From assembly GCA_016791475.1 (NCBI GenBank), contig JAEUWI010000009.1:100269-164268 (forward strand): a stretch of DNA of 64,000 bases. The letters run 5' to 3'. A model generated the notes under the pieces. The model did no database searches and had not been told where the DNA came from. It was given only the letters and a program-made list of their open reading frames with translations. Made by a program: the position numbers and the translations under genes. The stretch comes from Candidatus Hydrogenedentota bacterium. GTDB lineage: Bacteria; Hydrogenedentota; Hydrogenedentia; Hydrogenedentales; JAEUWI01. This document shows positions 52,886-62,254 of this stretch, in pieces. How positions within the stretch are numbered: the stretch's first letter is position 1; each line of letters begins with the position of its first letter.

Positions 52886-55800
52886 CAATTTGCTCCTTCC
52901 GCCGCGACCAGGGCTTCGAGCTTCTTCAAGCGCTCCGTCAATTGTGAATCCCCCACGGGGATCAACTTCGCGGCGGCCTGAAGACGCTCCCGGGCGCCCG
53001 CCTTGTCGTTCTTGGCGAGGTGGGCCTCGGCCAGGGTCATCTCGTCTTCGGCCGTTGAGGCGCCCGCCACCTTGATAAATTCCGTCAGTTCGGCGATGGC
53101 CTCATCGGGGCGCGCCATCTGGATCAACAGATAGGACCGGAATCGGACGAAGGTGGGCCGCCTTTCGAGGGTGATGGCCTTGCCAATCCAGGCGAGGGAC
53201 TCCTCGCGCCGGTCGGGAGCCTGCGCGAGCAGCGTGGCAAGGAGGAACATGATATCCGAGTCGTCTTCGTAGGTGCGGAGATAGCGCTCGCACAAGGAAA
53301 TGGCCATGGGAGGATTGCTCCGGGCCTGCACCTCGATCTGGCCCCGAAGGGCGGGTTTGTAGTCGGCGATGATGATCTGGGCGCGGGTGAATGCGGTGGA
53401 CGCCGCGCCGAGATCGGCGCCTTCGCCCTGCCGGAGTATCACCTGCCCCTTCAGCACCCAGGGTTCGGCCCGATCGGGGTACTGCTTGAGATAGGCCTCC
53501 ACCCGGGCGATGGCCTCGGCGTAATTCTTCTCGTTTACGAGCGCGGTGACGTCGTTTGTCAATTCGGCGTAGGTGGCGCTGTCGCTCGGTGTAGCGTCGC
53601 TCCCGGCGACCGGTTCGGCGTTTTCACCGCCTCTCCTATTCAGGAACTTGCGGAGCTCTTCCACCTGGGCGTCGTGCCCGGGTCGATTGCGGCCGCTTTC
53701 TTTGAAACGGGCGAACATTTCGTCGGCACGCGGGTGAAACTGCATTTGTTCGTAAATTCGGACCAGCACGCGCATCGCGCGTGAATCGCTCCGGTCAAAA
53801 GATAGAATCTGCTCGAAGGTTCGCTGGGCCTCTTCCGGTTCGCCCAGGTCGAGTTGGGCATCGCCGAGAAGGTGGCGGACCTGGGTATTGCCGGGGGTGC
53901 GCTCCAGAATGGCGTTGCATAGCTCGACGACCTTTCTGTTGTCGCCCTGCATCGACGCCATCTCCGCCTGAAGCTGCTGCCCCTGCAAAAAGACGGGCGA
54001 GGCCTCGGCGATGGTGTCCACGAGATCGCGGGCCCCCTGCAGGTCGGGCAGGGGCCCTTTGAGCATGAGCCGCGCTTCGACGATTTTGAGACCGTCGTTC
54101 TGGGGCTCGGTCTGTCGGACGAGGGCGAGGAGGCCGTCCACCTCGTCCCGGGGGATCTCACTCGAGTTCATCACGAGCCCCTCCGCAAAGGCGAGGCGCA
54201 TGCGGTTGAGGGAGGGTGCCAGGGCGGGATCCGAGCCGCGCGCGGCTTCCGCTTCGGCCACCCGCGCGCGTGCCGCCTCAAGATTTCCATACTGGAGCGC
54301 CAGTGAAAGGCGGAAAAGCAGTGAGTCATCCGACTCACTGGAGGGAATCGCCTCGCCCCCGAACTCCTTCACGAGTGCGTCGCCTTCGGTGAAATAGCCC
54401 TGCCGGGCGAAAAAGGCGCCCCACGTTCTCGCCTCGGCGCTGGGACTTTTTTCGAGGAAAGCTTTGGCGGAGGCTATGGCTCCATCTTTGTCTCCCTTAA
54501 CCAGCAGGATACTTGTTCGGATCAGAGAGAAGCTGGACTGATCGACGCCGGCGGCGGCGGCGTCCCGCAGTACCTGTTCCGCCAGCTCGGTTTCACCCCG
54601 CTCCAGCCGAAATCCGGCGAGGGCGCTGTAACCGCGGGGATCGCGCGGGGCGATGGCGATCGCTTTTTCGATAAGGCGCAACGCCGTTGACTGCTCCGCC
54701 TCCTGGCGATGCTGTAGGAGGTCCTCGATGGTGAACATCAATTCGTTGACGTCGGTCTCGGTCTCGCTCAGCAGACGGGTGCTTCGCGCCTGCAACTCGG
54801 AGGTCGAGGGGGCCGAACCGAAATTGCGGGCCCACAGGCGTCGCGCCTGCTGGTCTTTGGGATTGCTGTCGAGGAACTGTTCGAGCGGCCCGCGGGCCTT
54901 GGACTTTTCGCCGAGTTCGAGTTCGCAGAGGGCGAGGAAGTAGTTTGCACGGTGCAGGTTGGGGTTCATCTCGACGGCAATGGCAAACTTGTCGCGCGCC
55001 TCCGGCAGCTTTCTCCGTTCGAGAAGGATTCGCCCACTGAGGTACTGATCGATCGATTGCTGGTCCGGATAGGCCTTGACGTACATCTGACGCGCTTCAT
55101 CCGCGCCGTCGGCATCCCCCGCTTCGAGGCGCATCTCCGTCAGGAACATGATGAAGCCGGGCGTGTCGATGCGCTGGATCGGGTCCATTTTCTGGACGTA
55201 GTCCATGGCGACATCGCGTTTGCCGGCGCGTTCCAGCGCCAGCACGTAGTTAAGTTGAAGGTCGACGTTGTCCGGGCTTGCCGCCAGGGCCGTCTCGGCC
55301 AGGGCCACGGCGGTCTCGAAATCTTCGAGCGCGAGGTGGAGCCGGATGGACGCAATCACGTAGTCGACCTGCTCGCGCCGATCCGCGGGAACGGAGTCGA
55401 GCTGGGCCTTGGCGTCACGACTATTTTCCTGATCGAGCAGGTAGGCCGCATAGTGTACGCGGAGCGACGTGTCGTCGGGGTACTTCTCCAGGAGGGGCGG
55501 GAAGACGGCGTCGGCCGCGGGAATATCGCGCAGGGCGACATGGGCCCGGGCCTTTCGGAGGGGTGTGTCGCGCAGGTCGATGCCGCGATCAATGTAGGCC
55601 TGGAGCTCGGTGAGGGCCTCTTCGAGGCGGCCTTGCTCGTGAATGGCGACCACGCGATCATATTCCAGCGCGGCGAGATCATCCCCGCCATAGAGGCTGA
55701 TCGCGCCTTCGAGTTCGGACCAGAACCGGTACTGGCGGTAGAAGTCAAAGAGCTGGGTTTTGCGTTGGGGGTTTTCCGGCTCCAACTGAATGAGCCGACT

Positions 55801-56091
55801 TATAATCCGGCCCGCGTCGGCCAGCACACGCCGGCGATCGGTCATCACCCCTTTACAGACCCCGATGTATTCGTCGAGGACGGCGACATCATTCCCATTC
55901 TTGTAGAGGTACTCTTTGTAGGGTCGGCGGGAAAGGTCCGGCTTGCCCTCGCTGACGAACTGGCGGGCCGTTACCAGACTCTGGGCGGCGCGATAGCGGG
56001 GCACCAGAATGAGCGCCGCCACGCCCGCCGCGCAGAGAAGCCCGACCGCGAGAGTGGATGCTATCAGAATTATCCAGGCTTTACGTGACAT
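52885..56091 (-). CDS. Large TPR-repeat membrane protein
   Basis: The product has 1068 residues with ATG at 56091 (AGGGGA 5-10 bases upstream). A single N-terminal transmembrane helix (WIILIASTLAVGLLCAAGVA) is followed by more than 20 TPR or TPR-like units, for example YFLALCELELGEKSKARGP and VRHLLGDAQLDLGEPEEAQR. It has no lipobox, so it is anchored by the helix with the repeats in the periplasm. It is the second large TPR protein of the operon and immediately precedes the exosortase. A role as assembly scaffold for the polysaccharide and exosortase machinery is inferred from position. Confidence 0.83.
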   Translation of the reverse strand: MSRKAWIILIASTLAVGLLCAAGVAALILVPRYRAAQSLVTARQFVSEGKPDLSRRPYKEYLYKNGNDVAVLDEYIGVCKGVMTDRRRVLADAGRIISRLIQLEPENPQRKTQLFDFYRQYRFWSELEGAISLYGGDDLAALEYDRVVAIHEQGRLEEALTELQAYIDRGIDLRDTPLRKARAHVALRDIPAADAVFPPLLEKYPDDTSLRVHYAAYLLDQENSRDAKAQLDSVPADRREQVDYVIASIRLHLALEDFETAVALAETALAASPDNVDLQLNYVLALERAGKRDVAMDYVQKMDPIQRIDTPGFIMFLTEMRLEAGDADGADEARQMYVKAYPDQQSIDQYLSGRILLERRKLPEARDKFAIAVEMNPNLHRANYFLALCELELGEKSKARGPLEQFLDSNPKDQQARRLWARNFGSAPSTSELQARSTRLLSETETDVNELMFTIEDLLQHRQEAEQSTALRLIEKAIAIAPRDPRGYSALAGFRLERGETELAEQVLRDAAAAGVDQSSFSLIRTSILLVKGDKDGAIASAKAFLEKSPSAEARTWGAFFARQGYFTEGDALVKEFGGEAIPSSESDDSLLFRLSLALQYGNLEAARARVAEAEAARGSDPALAPSLNRMRLAFAEGLVMNSSEIPRDEVDGLLALVRQTEPQNDGLKIVEARLMLKGPLPDLQGARDLVDTIAEASPVFLQGQQLQAEMASMQGDNRKVVELCNAILERTPGNTQVRHLLGDAQLDLGEPEEAQRTFEQILSFDRSDSRAMRVLVRIYEQMQFHPRADEMFARFKESGRNRPGHDAQVEELRKFLNRRGGENAEPVAGSDATPSDSATYAELTNDVTALVNEKNYAEAIARVEAYLKQYPDRAEPWVLKGQVILRQGEGADLGAASTAFTRAQIIIADYKPALRGQIEVQARSNPPMAISLCERYLRTYEDDSDIMFLLATLLAQAPDRREESLAWIGKAITLERRPTFVRFRSYLLIQMARPDEAIAELTEFIKVAGASTAEDEMTLAEAHLAKNDKAGARERLQAAAKLIPVGDSQLTERLKKLEALVAAEGAN

Positions 56092-56286
56092 GATTTCCCC
56101 TGATTCAGGTTACACAACTTAGATCTGCCTTGCTGAACGCCGGATCCGCCGCGGATGAGGGCGCCCGGATCACACTGCCCGGCCGCCGCAGAGCCCGTGA
56201 CACGGGGCTGGCGGCCGCTGGCAGGTGTGGTCCCGCACCGCGCCCCCGTGCGGTTTTCCTCTCGGGAGCCGGGGAACATGCGTGCG
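56092..56286 (-). promoter_or_regulatory. Structured 195-base gap inside the exosortase operon
   Basis: The gap between the Wzc-like gene and the TPR gene is the longest in the operon. It contains a nested inverted repeat (56181-56217: GGCCGCC with GGCGGCC outside, AGCCC with GGGCT inside) and a CCGCAC/GTGCGG hairpin near 56234. This could be an attenuator, an RNA processing site or an internal promoter region; no -24/-12 match is present. Confidence 0.4.
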
Positions 56287-58608
56287 TTAGTCCTTTCGCT
56301 TTTCCAGCGGAAGCAGAACGACTTCCGCGTCCAGCGGTTCGGGAATATCCTCGTCTAGAATGTTGATCTCCGGCATGGCGGCCGGGCGCATCCGCGGCGG
56401 GGCTGCCTGATTGACATAGGCGTAGAAGAGCTTCTGGTTTTTCTTCAGGTAACCGCCGCGCAGGCTGCGGACGCCGTTGAGCACCACGCCGATGGTGTTC
56501 GCCCGGAGCAATTCCAGCTCCCGCAATCCGCGGCTCACCATGCCGAGGGAAGACTGGCCGACGCCGACCACGAAGAGCACACCGTCGATCGCGGGTGCGA
56601 TCAATTTGGCGTCCGACATGAGCAACAGGGGCGGCGTATCGATGATGATGTGGTCGAAATGCTCGTCGGCCCATTCCATGAAATCCATCATCTCGCGTGA
56701 GGCGAGGCGGCCCGCGAGGGCTTTCGGATTCTGTCCGGGCCCGATGATGCCGAGATTTTCGAACTGGGTCCGCCGGATCAATTCCTCCCGCGCGTCCATG
56801 TTTTCCAGGAGTTCCGCGAGGCCGAGGCCGGGAACGAGGCCGAACGTGTTTTCAATGCCCGGGCGCTGGGAGCTCAGGTCGATGAGGAGGACGCGCCGGT
56901 TGGCGCTTTCGAGCGCCACGGCGAGGTTGCTGGCCACGGAGGTCTTGCCTTCGCCCCAGCTCGCGCTCACCACCATCAGCGAGCTGATTTCGGCGGCGTT
57001 GTCCTCGGGAAACAGGATACGGGCCAGGATGCGCCGGTATTCGTCCGCGACGACGGAGTTGGGATGCTGCGCCATGAGCAGTGCCGTGTCCACATTCTTG
57101 AGCGCGAGATCTTCGCTGAAATGGGGAATGGAGGCGATGATCGGCAGGCTGGAAATGCGGCTGATATCATGGGGCGTGCGCACCTGGCCGTCCGTCAATT
57201 CGCGGAGCACGCCATAAGTCAACCCGATGCCAAAGGCCAGGGCGATACCCATGAACGCCATCAGCAACTTCTTCGTAACACCCGCAACGAGGGGCGCATA
57301 GGGCTCGGTGTTCACGCTGATGCGGGCGGGCGCCTTCTCGTCAAGCTGGAGGTTGCTCACCGTATTGTTCCAGTTTTCGATGGACACGCGGAGGGCGTCT
57401 GCTTCCCCTCTCAATTTCTCCAGGCGCGCGCGGTCGGTCGAACTCTTCGTGGCTTTTTCTCGCTCCGTGTTGACGAAGGTTTCGTAGCGCTCCGTATTGC
57501 TGGCCAGATTCAATTCCGCATCGGTCACGCCGCGCTTCGCGGTTTCCAATTGCTGCATCAGGTCCCCGTGGAGGGACTGGAGCGCGCTTGTGCGGGCGAC
57601 TTCCTCCTGCTTTGTAATGCTCTTGCGCAGGGATTCCAGGGTGCGCACCTGAGACTTCAGCTCGGGATGATTGTCCTTGTGGGTTTCGCGCAACCCGTCG
57701 ACGACGCCCTCCTGGCGGACGAGATCGCCCTGGATGGTGCTCACCCGGGGGTCCGAGCCGACGAGGGTTTCCACGCCGTAGTCAAAAATGGGGGCGGAGG
57801 GGTTGCTCTTGTTGGAGGCCTGAAGCGCTTCGAGGCGGGCGATCTGGTCTTCCGTGTCGGCGACGACCTTCTGGGCCTGCTTGAGCTGGGTTTCCGCGTC
57901 GAGCATGCTCGCGCGGTATTGCTCGGCCTCGACGGAATCCTGGGGATGGACCATACCGGTGGAGGCGCCCAGCAGGCCTTCCAGATCCTCGATGTTCTGG
58001 CGCTTGTTCGCGAGATCCATTTCGAGCTTTTCGATCTGGTCGTTGAGGGTGACGATACGCTGGCTGCCCTCGTCGCTGGCCTCCTTGAGCGCCATATCCT
58101 GATACACGGAGGTGAGGACTTTCAGGACTTCCAGCGCTTCCTCGCGCGTCCGCATCGCGCAGATCACGGTGACCAGTTCGCTTCGGGTGACCTGGCGTGC
58201 CGTGACGCGGCTCTTGAGGAAGGTCAACTTGTCTTTGGCCTGCATGACGCTGGGGAGATTCTGGATGTTGGCGCGCTCCAGAACCTGCATGATCACGTTG
58301 TCGCCGGTCAACATGGCGATCTGCGTGTTTACGAACTTTTCATATTCCGCCGAATTGCCGGCCGCGTTGTTGTCGGCGAAGCTATTGGTCAGAGAGCGGT
58401 ACTGGACCTGGGCCATGGCGGTGAATTCGACCGGGGTCAGCACCCATCCCGCCAGCGCAAAGGGCACGGCGAGCACGGCCGAGATCAGCATGATGACCGG
58501 CATTCGAAGGCTGAAGAAGCGCTTCACATCGAAGTGAAGTCCGGGCGTGCGGGTTCCCTGCTTTTCAATCGGGGCATCATCAACTACGGTCGAAAAATCT
58601 CTGGACAT
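56287..58608 (-). CDS. Wzc-like polysaccharide copolymerase / BY-kinase-type ATPase
   Basis: The product has 773 residues. It has an N-terminal Wzz region with transmembrane helices near 35-55 and 425-445, separated by long coiled coils, and a cytoplasmic ATPase from about 510. Walker A reads SASWGEGKTSVASNL (about 545-560). The A' motif is VLLIDLSSQRPG, so the usual second acidic residue (DADLRRP type) is missing. Walker B is HIIIDTPPLLLMSDA. The C-terminal tyrosine cluster normally phosphorylated in Wzc is reduced to LFYAYV, so chain-length control by autophosphorylation may be altered. It lies 25 bases after wza and clearly pairs with it for polysaccharide export. Confidence 0.88.
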   Translation of the reverse strand: MSRDFSTVVDDAPIEKQGTRTPGLHFDVKRFFSLRMPVIMLISAVLAVPFALAGWVLTPVEFTAMAQVQYRSLTNSFADNNAAGNSAEYEKFVNTQIAMLTGDNVIMQVLERANIQNLPSVMQAKDKLTFLKSRVTARQVTRSELVTVICAMRTREEALEVLKVLTSVYQDMALKEASDEGSQRIVTLNDQIEKLEMDLANKRQNIEDLEGLLGASTGMVHPQDSVEAEQYRASMLDAETQLKQAQKVVADTEDQIARLEALQASNKSNPSAPIFDYGVETLVGSDPRVSTIQGDLVRQEGVVDGLRETHKDNHPELKSQVRTLESLRKSITKQEEVARTSALQSLHGDLMQQLETAKRGVTDAELNLASNTERYETFVNTEREKATKSSTDRARLEKLRGEADALRVSIENWNNTVSNLQLDEKAPARISVNTEPYAPLVAGVTKKLLMAFMGIALAFGIGLTYGVLRELTDGQVRTPHDISRISSLPIIASIPHFSEDLALKNVDTALLMAQHPNSVVADEYRRILARILFPEDNAAEISSLMVVSASWGEGKTSVASNLAVALESANRRVLLIDLSSQRPGIENTFGLVPGLGLAELLENMDAREELIRRTQFENLGIIGPGQNPKALAGRLASREMMDFMEWADEHFDHIIIDTPPLLLMSDAKLIAPAIDGVLFVVGVGQSSLGMVSRGLRELELLRANTIGVVLNGVRSLRGGYLKKNQKLFYAYVNQAAPPRMRPAAMPEINILDEDIPEPLDAEVVLLPLEKRKD

Positions 58609-58633
58609 GCATGTACCTCTTGATTAAGTCAGG

Positions 58634-60016
58634 CTATTTCGCGCCGCCGGTTCCATTCGCCACGTCGCCAATGGTTCGAATGGCCTCGAGCAATTGGAGA
58701 TTGGTCTGGAGCTGGCTGGAGTTTTCGGAATTGTAGAGCAGGTCGATGCGCTCGTCGGTGTAGAAGACCTCGTAGGCCTGGGTGTACAGGCCCATCGCCT
58801 GACTGGTGATCCCCATGATGGGTGACGCGAGCGCCGTGGAGCGGCTGATAAACTCGCCGAGCGTGACCAGTCGCTTGCGGGGCACGTAGATAATGTCGCC
58901 GGGCATCATGATGAAGTCGCCGCCGTTCTTAAGCATGTCCTTGGCGTCGATCAGCTTCACTTCCGTCTGGTCGTCGTTCACCTCGCGCATCAACACGACG
59001 TTGCTCAGCCGCCCCTGGGATTCATTGAAGCCGTTGGCGGCCGCCATGACCTGCAGGAAGCTCATTCCTTCCGTGAGCGGCTGGATGCCGGGCCGCCCGA
59101 CGGCGCCGAGGATGTAGACCAGGTTCAGGCCCTCGGGAATAAAGATGGTGTCACCGGGCAACACGGGAGTCTGGGTGGCGTGGGCGCCGGCGCGGTCCAT
59201 GTTGCGAAGATCATAGGCGGTCGCCGTACGTTCCTCGCCCGTGCCCCGGAGAACGACCGCCTTCACCAGTTGGCCCTGACCGCCGACGAAACTGTCGCCG
59301 CCGCGCTGGTTCACGCGCAGGCCGCCCGCCGCCACGATGGCGTCGAGAAGTGTGATCGGTTTGAGGTAGGGAAATTCGGCGGGACGGGCCACGTCGCCCG
59401 TGACCGTGTAGGATTTGCTCGTGGCTTCGGTAATCTGAAGGCTCACTTCCGCCTCGAAATACAGCGACTGGTAGGCTTCGCGCACCTTGGCCGTGGCTTC
59501 CTCGCGCGTGAGGCCGCCCAACTTCAGATCCGACACCCAGGGCAGCGACACGTAGCCGTCGTGACGCACGGTTACGCTCGTGTTGAGCGTTTCGTCGTCA
59601 AAAGAACGAAACTCCAGCACGTCCGTCGGCCCGATGCGGTACTGGGCCATAATCTCTTCTTCGGTGGGCAGGGCGGGCGGCGCTTCGCCGGTGGCCGAGC
59701 CGTCCACAACGACGCCCTCCGGCATGTTATCCGGCATGATTGCGTCGGTCTGTACCCGGACCGCCTCTTTCACCGGCCCACCTTCGGGGACCTTGACCGG
59801 CTCGACGGCGATCTCTGCCTGGGGCGCGGCGGCGGGCTGGGCTTCGGCGGTGGTGGTCTCCGGGGGTAGTGATTTTTCCGTCACTTCCGCCGCCGGAGCG
59901 GGCGATTCGCCTGCCAGGGCGGCTTCCGGGGCCGCTTCGGGATCATGAGCGCAGCCGCCGAGGACAAAAAGGCCAAGGGCGGGTACCAGGAGCATAGTGC
60001 AGAGGCGATTTCTCAT
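58634..60016 (-). CDS. Wza-like outer-membrane polysaccharide export protein
   Basis: The product has 460 residues with the start at 60016 (MRNRLCTMLLVPALG) and lipobox VLGGC (Cys22). An acidic Pro/Ala-rich linker (to about 110) is followed by the polysaccharide export domain: YRIGPTDVLEFRSF, VTVRHDGYVSLPWVSDLK and LGGLTREEATAKV. Two SLBB-like domains follow (YTVTGDVARPAEFPYLK; VYILGAVGRPGIQPL) with GDTIFIPEG and GDIIYVPRKR. The protein forms the outer-membrane portal for exopolysaccharide. Its gene follows the sigma-54 activator by 22 bases and precedes the Wzc-like kinase, so it opens the structural part of the operon. Confidence 0.92.
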   Translation of the reverse strand: MRNRLCTMLLVPALGLFVLGGCAHDPEAAPEAALAGESPAPAAEVTEKSLPPETTTAEAQPAAAPQAEIAVEPVKVPEGGPVKEAVRVQTDAIMPDNMPEGVVVDGSATGEAPPALPTEEEIMAQYRIGPTDVLEFRSFDDETLNTSVTVRHDGYVSLPWVSDLKLGGLTREEATAKVREAYQSLYFEAEVSLQITEATSKSYTVTGDVARPAEFPYLKPITLLDAIVAAGGLRVNQRGGDSFVGGQGQLVKAVVLRGTGEERTATAYDLRNMDRAGAHATQTPVLPGDTIFIPEGLNLVYILGAVGRPGIQPLTEGMSFLQVMAAANGFNESQGRLSNVVLMREVNDDQTEVKLIDAKDMLKNGGDFIMMPGDIIYVPRKRLVTLGEFISRSTALASPIMGITSQAMGLYTQAYEVFYTDERIDLLYNSENSSQLQTNLQLLEAIRTIGDVANGTGGAK

Positions 60017-60038
60017 TCCGATTTTTTCCCAGCTCGTT

Positions 60039-61211
60039 CTAGTCAGCTTTTCCGATACCGTACGCTTCAATACGGCGAAGGAGCGAGCTGTAGCTCGTTC
60101 TCAGCAGTTTGGCCGCTTTGCGACGGTTCCACAAAGTATAGTTCAACGTTTCCTCGATGAGGGCGCGCTCGGCCGCTTCAGCGGCTTTTCGCGCGGCCTC
60201 CTTCAAGGGCATGAAGGTCCGTTCCTCACGCGATTCCAGAATAATGGGCTTCGCGGCCTGGGCCGGCGCGAACATGGGCCGTTGTCCGGTCGCGTTCTCC
60301 TCCGCCAATAATAGATCCACGGAGCCCGTGGTTACATACTTTTTTATTCGCCCGGAAAGTTCCCGGACGTTGCCCGGATAATCCAACTGGGTGAGTGCAT
60401 GGATGAGGTCGGGCGCGAGGGGCGCATATTCCTTCTTCATCATCTTGCACATATTATAATTAAAATGCTCCGCCAGTAAAGAGATATCTTCCCGGCGTTC
60501 CCGGAGGGGTGGAACCTCGATAACCACCTCCCGAAGTCGGAAGGAAATATCCTCGCGGAGGCGTCCCAGCGCGACCGCCTCATCTAAATCGAGGTTTGTC
60601 GCGGCCACGACGCGTGTGTCGCTGTGGACGGGGACGGTCCCGCCGATTCGCAGGATGGGCTCGCCATCGAGCACCTGGAGCAGTTTAACTTGCACTTGCG
60701 GCGCAGTTTCGCAGATTTCGTCAAGAAATAACGTGCCCTCGTGGGCCATCTCGAATCGACCGGGCTTGGAGGTGTCCGCGCCGGTGAAGGCCCCCCGTTC
60801 GTAGCCGAACAATTCGCTTTCGAGGATGTCCTCTGGAATGCTGGGACAGTTGACCTTGATGAAGGCTTTGCCGTAACGCGGGGACAGGCGGTGCAACTGG
60901 TTGGCGACGATGTCTTTACCGGTTCCAGTTTCGCCGCGGATCAGCACGGAGAGATCGACCTGGGCGAGCCGCCTCACCAGATCGTTGACTTCGAGAATCC
61001 GTGGATCCCGGCCGAGCAGTTGCTCGTGAAGCGGGGACGCCACCGCTTCATGCTGCCAGCTTTCTGTCTTGAATTGCGTTGTCACGACCGCTTCCTTTCC
61101 TGCCTTGCGCGTCGCCTTTGCGCGCGCTTGATGCCAAAAGCTCGGCAGCTCTTTGAGCATCAATTGTGCCAAACTATCATTCGCGCGGCGGGCGTGCCGG
61201 ATTTCTGCCAT
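60039..61211 (-). CDS. Sigma-54-dependent transcriptional activator (PrsR-like)
   Basis: The product has 390 residues. A short N-terminal region of about 65 residues without a receiver domain precedes the AAA+ domain: Walker A GETGTGKD (93-100), GAFTGA (140-145, sigma-54 contact) and Walker B-type TLFLDEICETA. A Fis-type helix-turn-helix follows at the C-terminus (RALIEETLNYTLWNRRKAAK). It is the first gene of the exosortase operon, so it probably controls this operon or PEP-CTERM genes. The two sigma-54 promoters found in front of the PEP-CTERM genes make it their likely activator. In Zoogloea the PrsK/PrsR pair plays this role; no histidine kinase is in this window and the receiver domain is missing, so the input is unknown. 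The start at 61211 has a weak ribosome-binding site. Confidence 0.9.
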   Translation of the reverse strand: MAEIRHARRANDSLAQLMLKELPSFWHQARAKATRKAGKEAVVTTQFKTESWQHEAVASPLHEQLLGRDPRILEVNDLVRRLAQVDLSVLIRGETGTGKDIVANQLHRLSPRYGKAFIKVNCPSIPEDILESELFGYERGAFTGADTSKPGRFEMAHEGTLFLDEICETAPQVQVKLLQVLDGEPILRIGGTVPVHSDTRVVAATNLDLDEAVALGRLREDISFRLREVVIEVPPLRERREDISLLAEHFNYNMCKMMKKEYAPLAPDLIHALTQLDYPGNVRELSGRIKKYVTTGSVDLLLAEENATGQRPMFAPAQAAKPIILESREERTFMPLKEAARKAAEAAERALIEETLNYTLWNRRKAAKLLRTSYSSLLRRIEAYGIGKAD

Positions 61212-61743
61212 TTATGTACGAGATAGGGGACATCACGACCATGCCTGCGGGAGTTGGTGGCCCCACCATCGCCCTCGATTGCGTGAAGTATACCACATAG
61301 CGCAACAAAAGTGGTCAAGGGTGACTATGATTAGATAGGATTCGTAACACTTTCTCCCTTCATTGATAGATTGACGTTGAGATATGAGGAAAAGATGGAT
61401 CTGATTTCCGGAGTCCGGCGCGGCTTGTGCCCCAAAATGGGTCAAGATCGCGGATTCGATCCGGAACCATGGCAATAGTGTCGTTTATTTATTGAATTTC
61501 TACTTATACATACTGGTCGGTCGATACAAGGTTGTCAACTTTGAACCACAATTGGGTCTATTTTGATAGCAGTTCTATATTGTGCTGGGTGCCGCGCCAA
61601 TGCGCTAAATCCCTAAGTTATTCTATGACTATCGCTTACACCGTGAACTACTTTAAACTCGTGAAAAATGCGCATGGGCATGAATATTGCTTCCCGTACG
61701 GAGAGCAATTCTATACCCATTCAGCCGATTTTGGGAGGCCAGC
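61212..61743. other. Divergent intergenic region upstream of the EPS operon
   Basis: These 532 bases between the sigma-54 activator (minus) and the GGDEF-like gene (plus) are AT-rich by local standards. I found no -24/-12 match, no hairpin of note and no credible ORF; short frames have no ribosome-binding site. Promoters for both directions must lie here. Confidence 0.5.
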
Positions 61744-62136
61744 GTGAAGACGGACTTCACTATATTGCGTCAACTGCTGCAGTACGAGTTGTACAGCGCG
61801 CAGCGGCACCGGCGCTTCGTATCGATGGTCATGGTGACCACGGAAGAGGGTATCTCTGGATTGCGGAGTTTTCTGGGAGCCCACATTCGTGACAGCGATG
61901 TGATAGCTGATTTTGACAGTTCGATTGCCGTGCTGATGGGCGAAACCGATATCAACAGCGCGATGATCGCGGTGAATCGATATAAGGGCTTTTTCGAAAG
62001 CCAGTTGGACTTGCGTTTTTCCGTGGTGACCTATCCCAGTGACGGGGGCAAAGCGGAGAATCTGATCAAGATGGCGTATCGCCGCTTGAGCAAGGCCAAA
62101 CAAGGCGAGACCGGAACCGTCGTCACTTCGGGTTGA
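61744..62136 (+). CDS. Degenerate GGDEF-domain-like protein (130 aa)
   Basis: The start is GTG at 61744, with a perfect GGGAGG 6-11 bases upstream. The product has a fold-like pattern of a GGDEF domain: RDSDVIADFDSSIAVLMGET corresponds to the R-x-SD-x-x-x-R-x-GGDEF-x-x-LL strand, but GGDEF itself is replaced by DFDSS. LRFSVVTYPSDGGKAENLIK corresponds to the later SxGxxxxP segment and AYRRLSKAKQ to the final ADxALYxAK helix. It therefore cannot make c-di-GMP and may bind a nucleotide or act as an adaptor. It faces away from the exopolysaccharide operon, where c-di-GMP-type control would make sense. The family assignment is inferred. Confidence 0.55.
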   Translation: MKTDFTILRQLLQYELYSAQRHRRFVSMVMVTTEEGISGLRSFLGAHIRDSDVIADFDSSIAVLMGETDINSAMIAVNRYKGFFESQLDLRFSVVTYPSDGGKAENLIKMAYRRLSKAKQGETGTVVTSG

Positions 62137-62254
62137 CGGCTTCGAGCCCCGCAAATCATAATAGGGTGGTTGCCAAGGGGTCATCGCTACGGAGCGGGGT
62201 GTAGCTGTCCGGCGGATGCGCCCCGAACCATGATCGCCAACCAGGATTCCGCCC

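Noticed and set aside
61212..61743. Sigma-54 promoter for the exosortase operon itself
   Set aside because: I looked for TGGCAC-N5-TTGC on the minus strand in this gap and in the 56092-56286 gap and found no acceptable match. Control of the operon by its own activator is therefore not supported.
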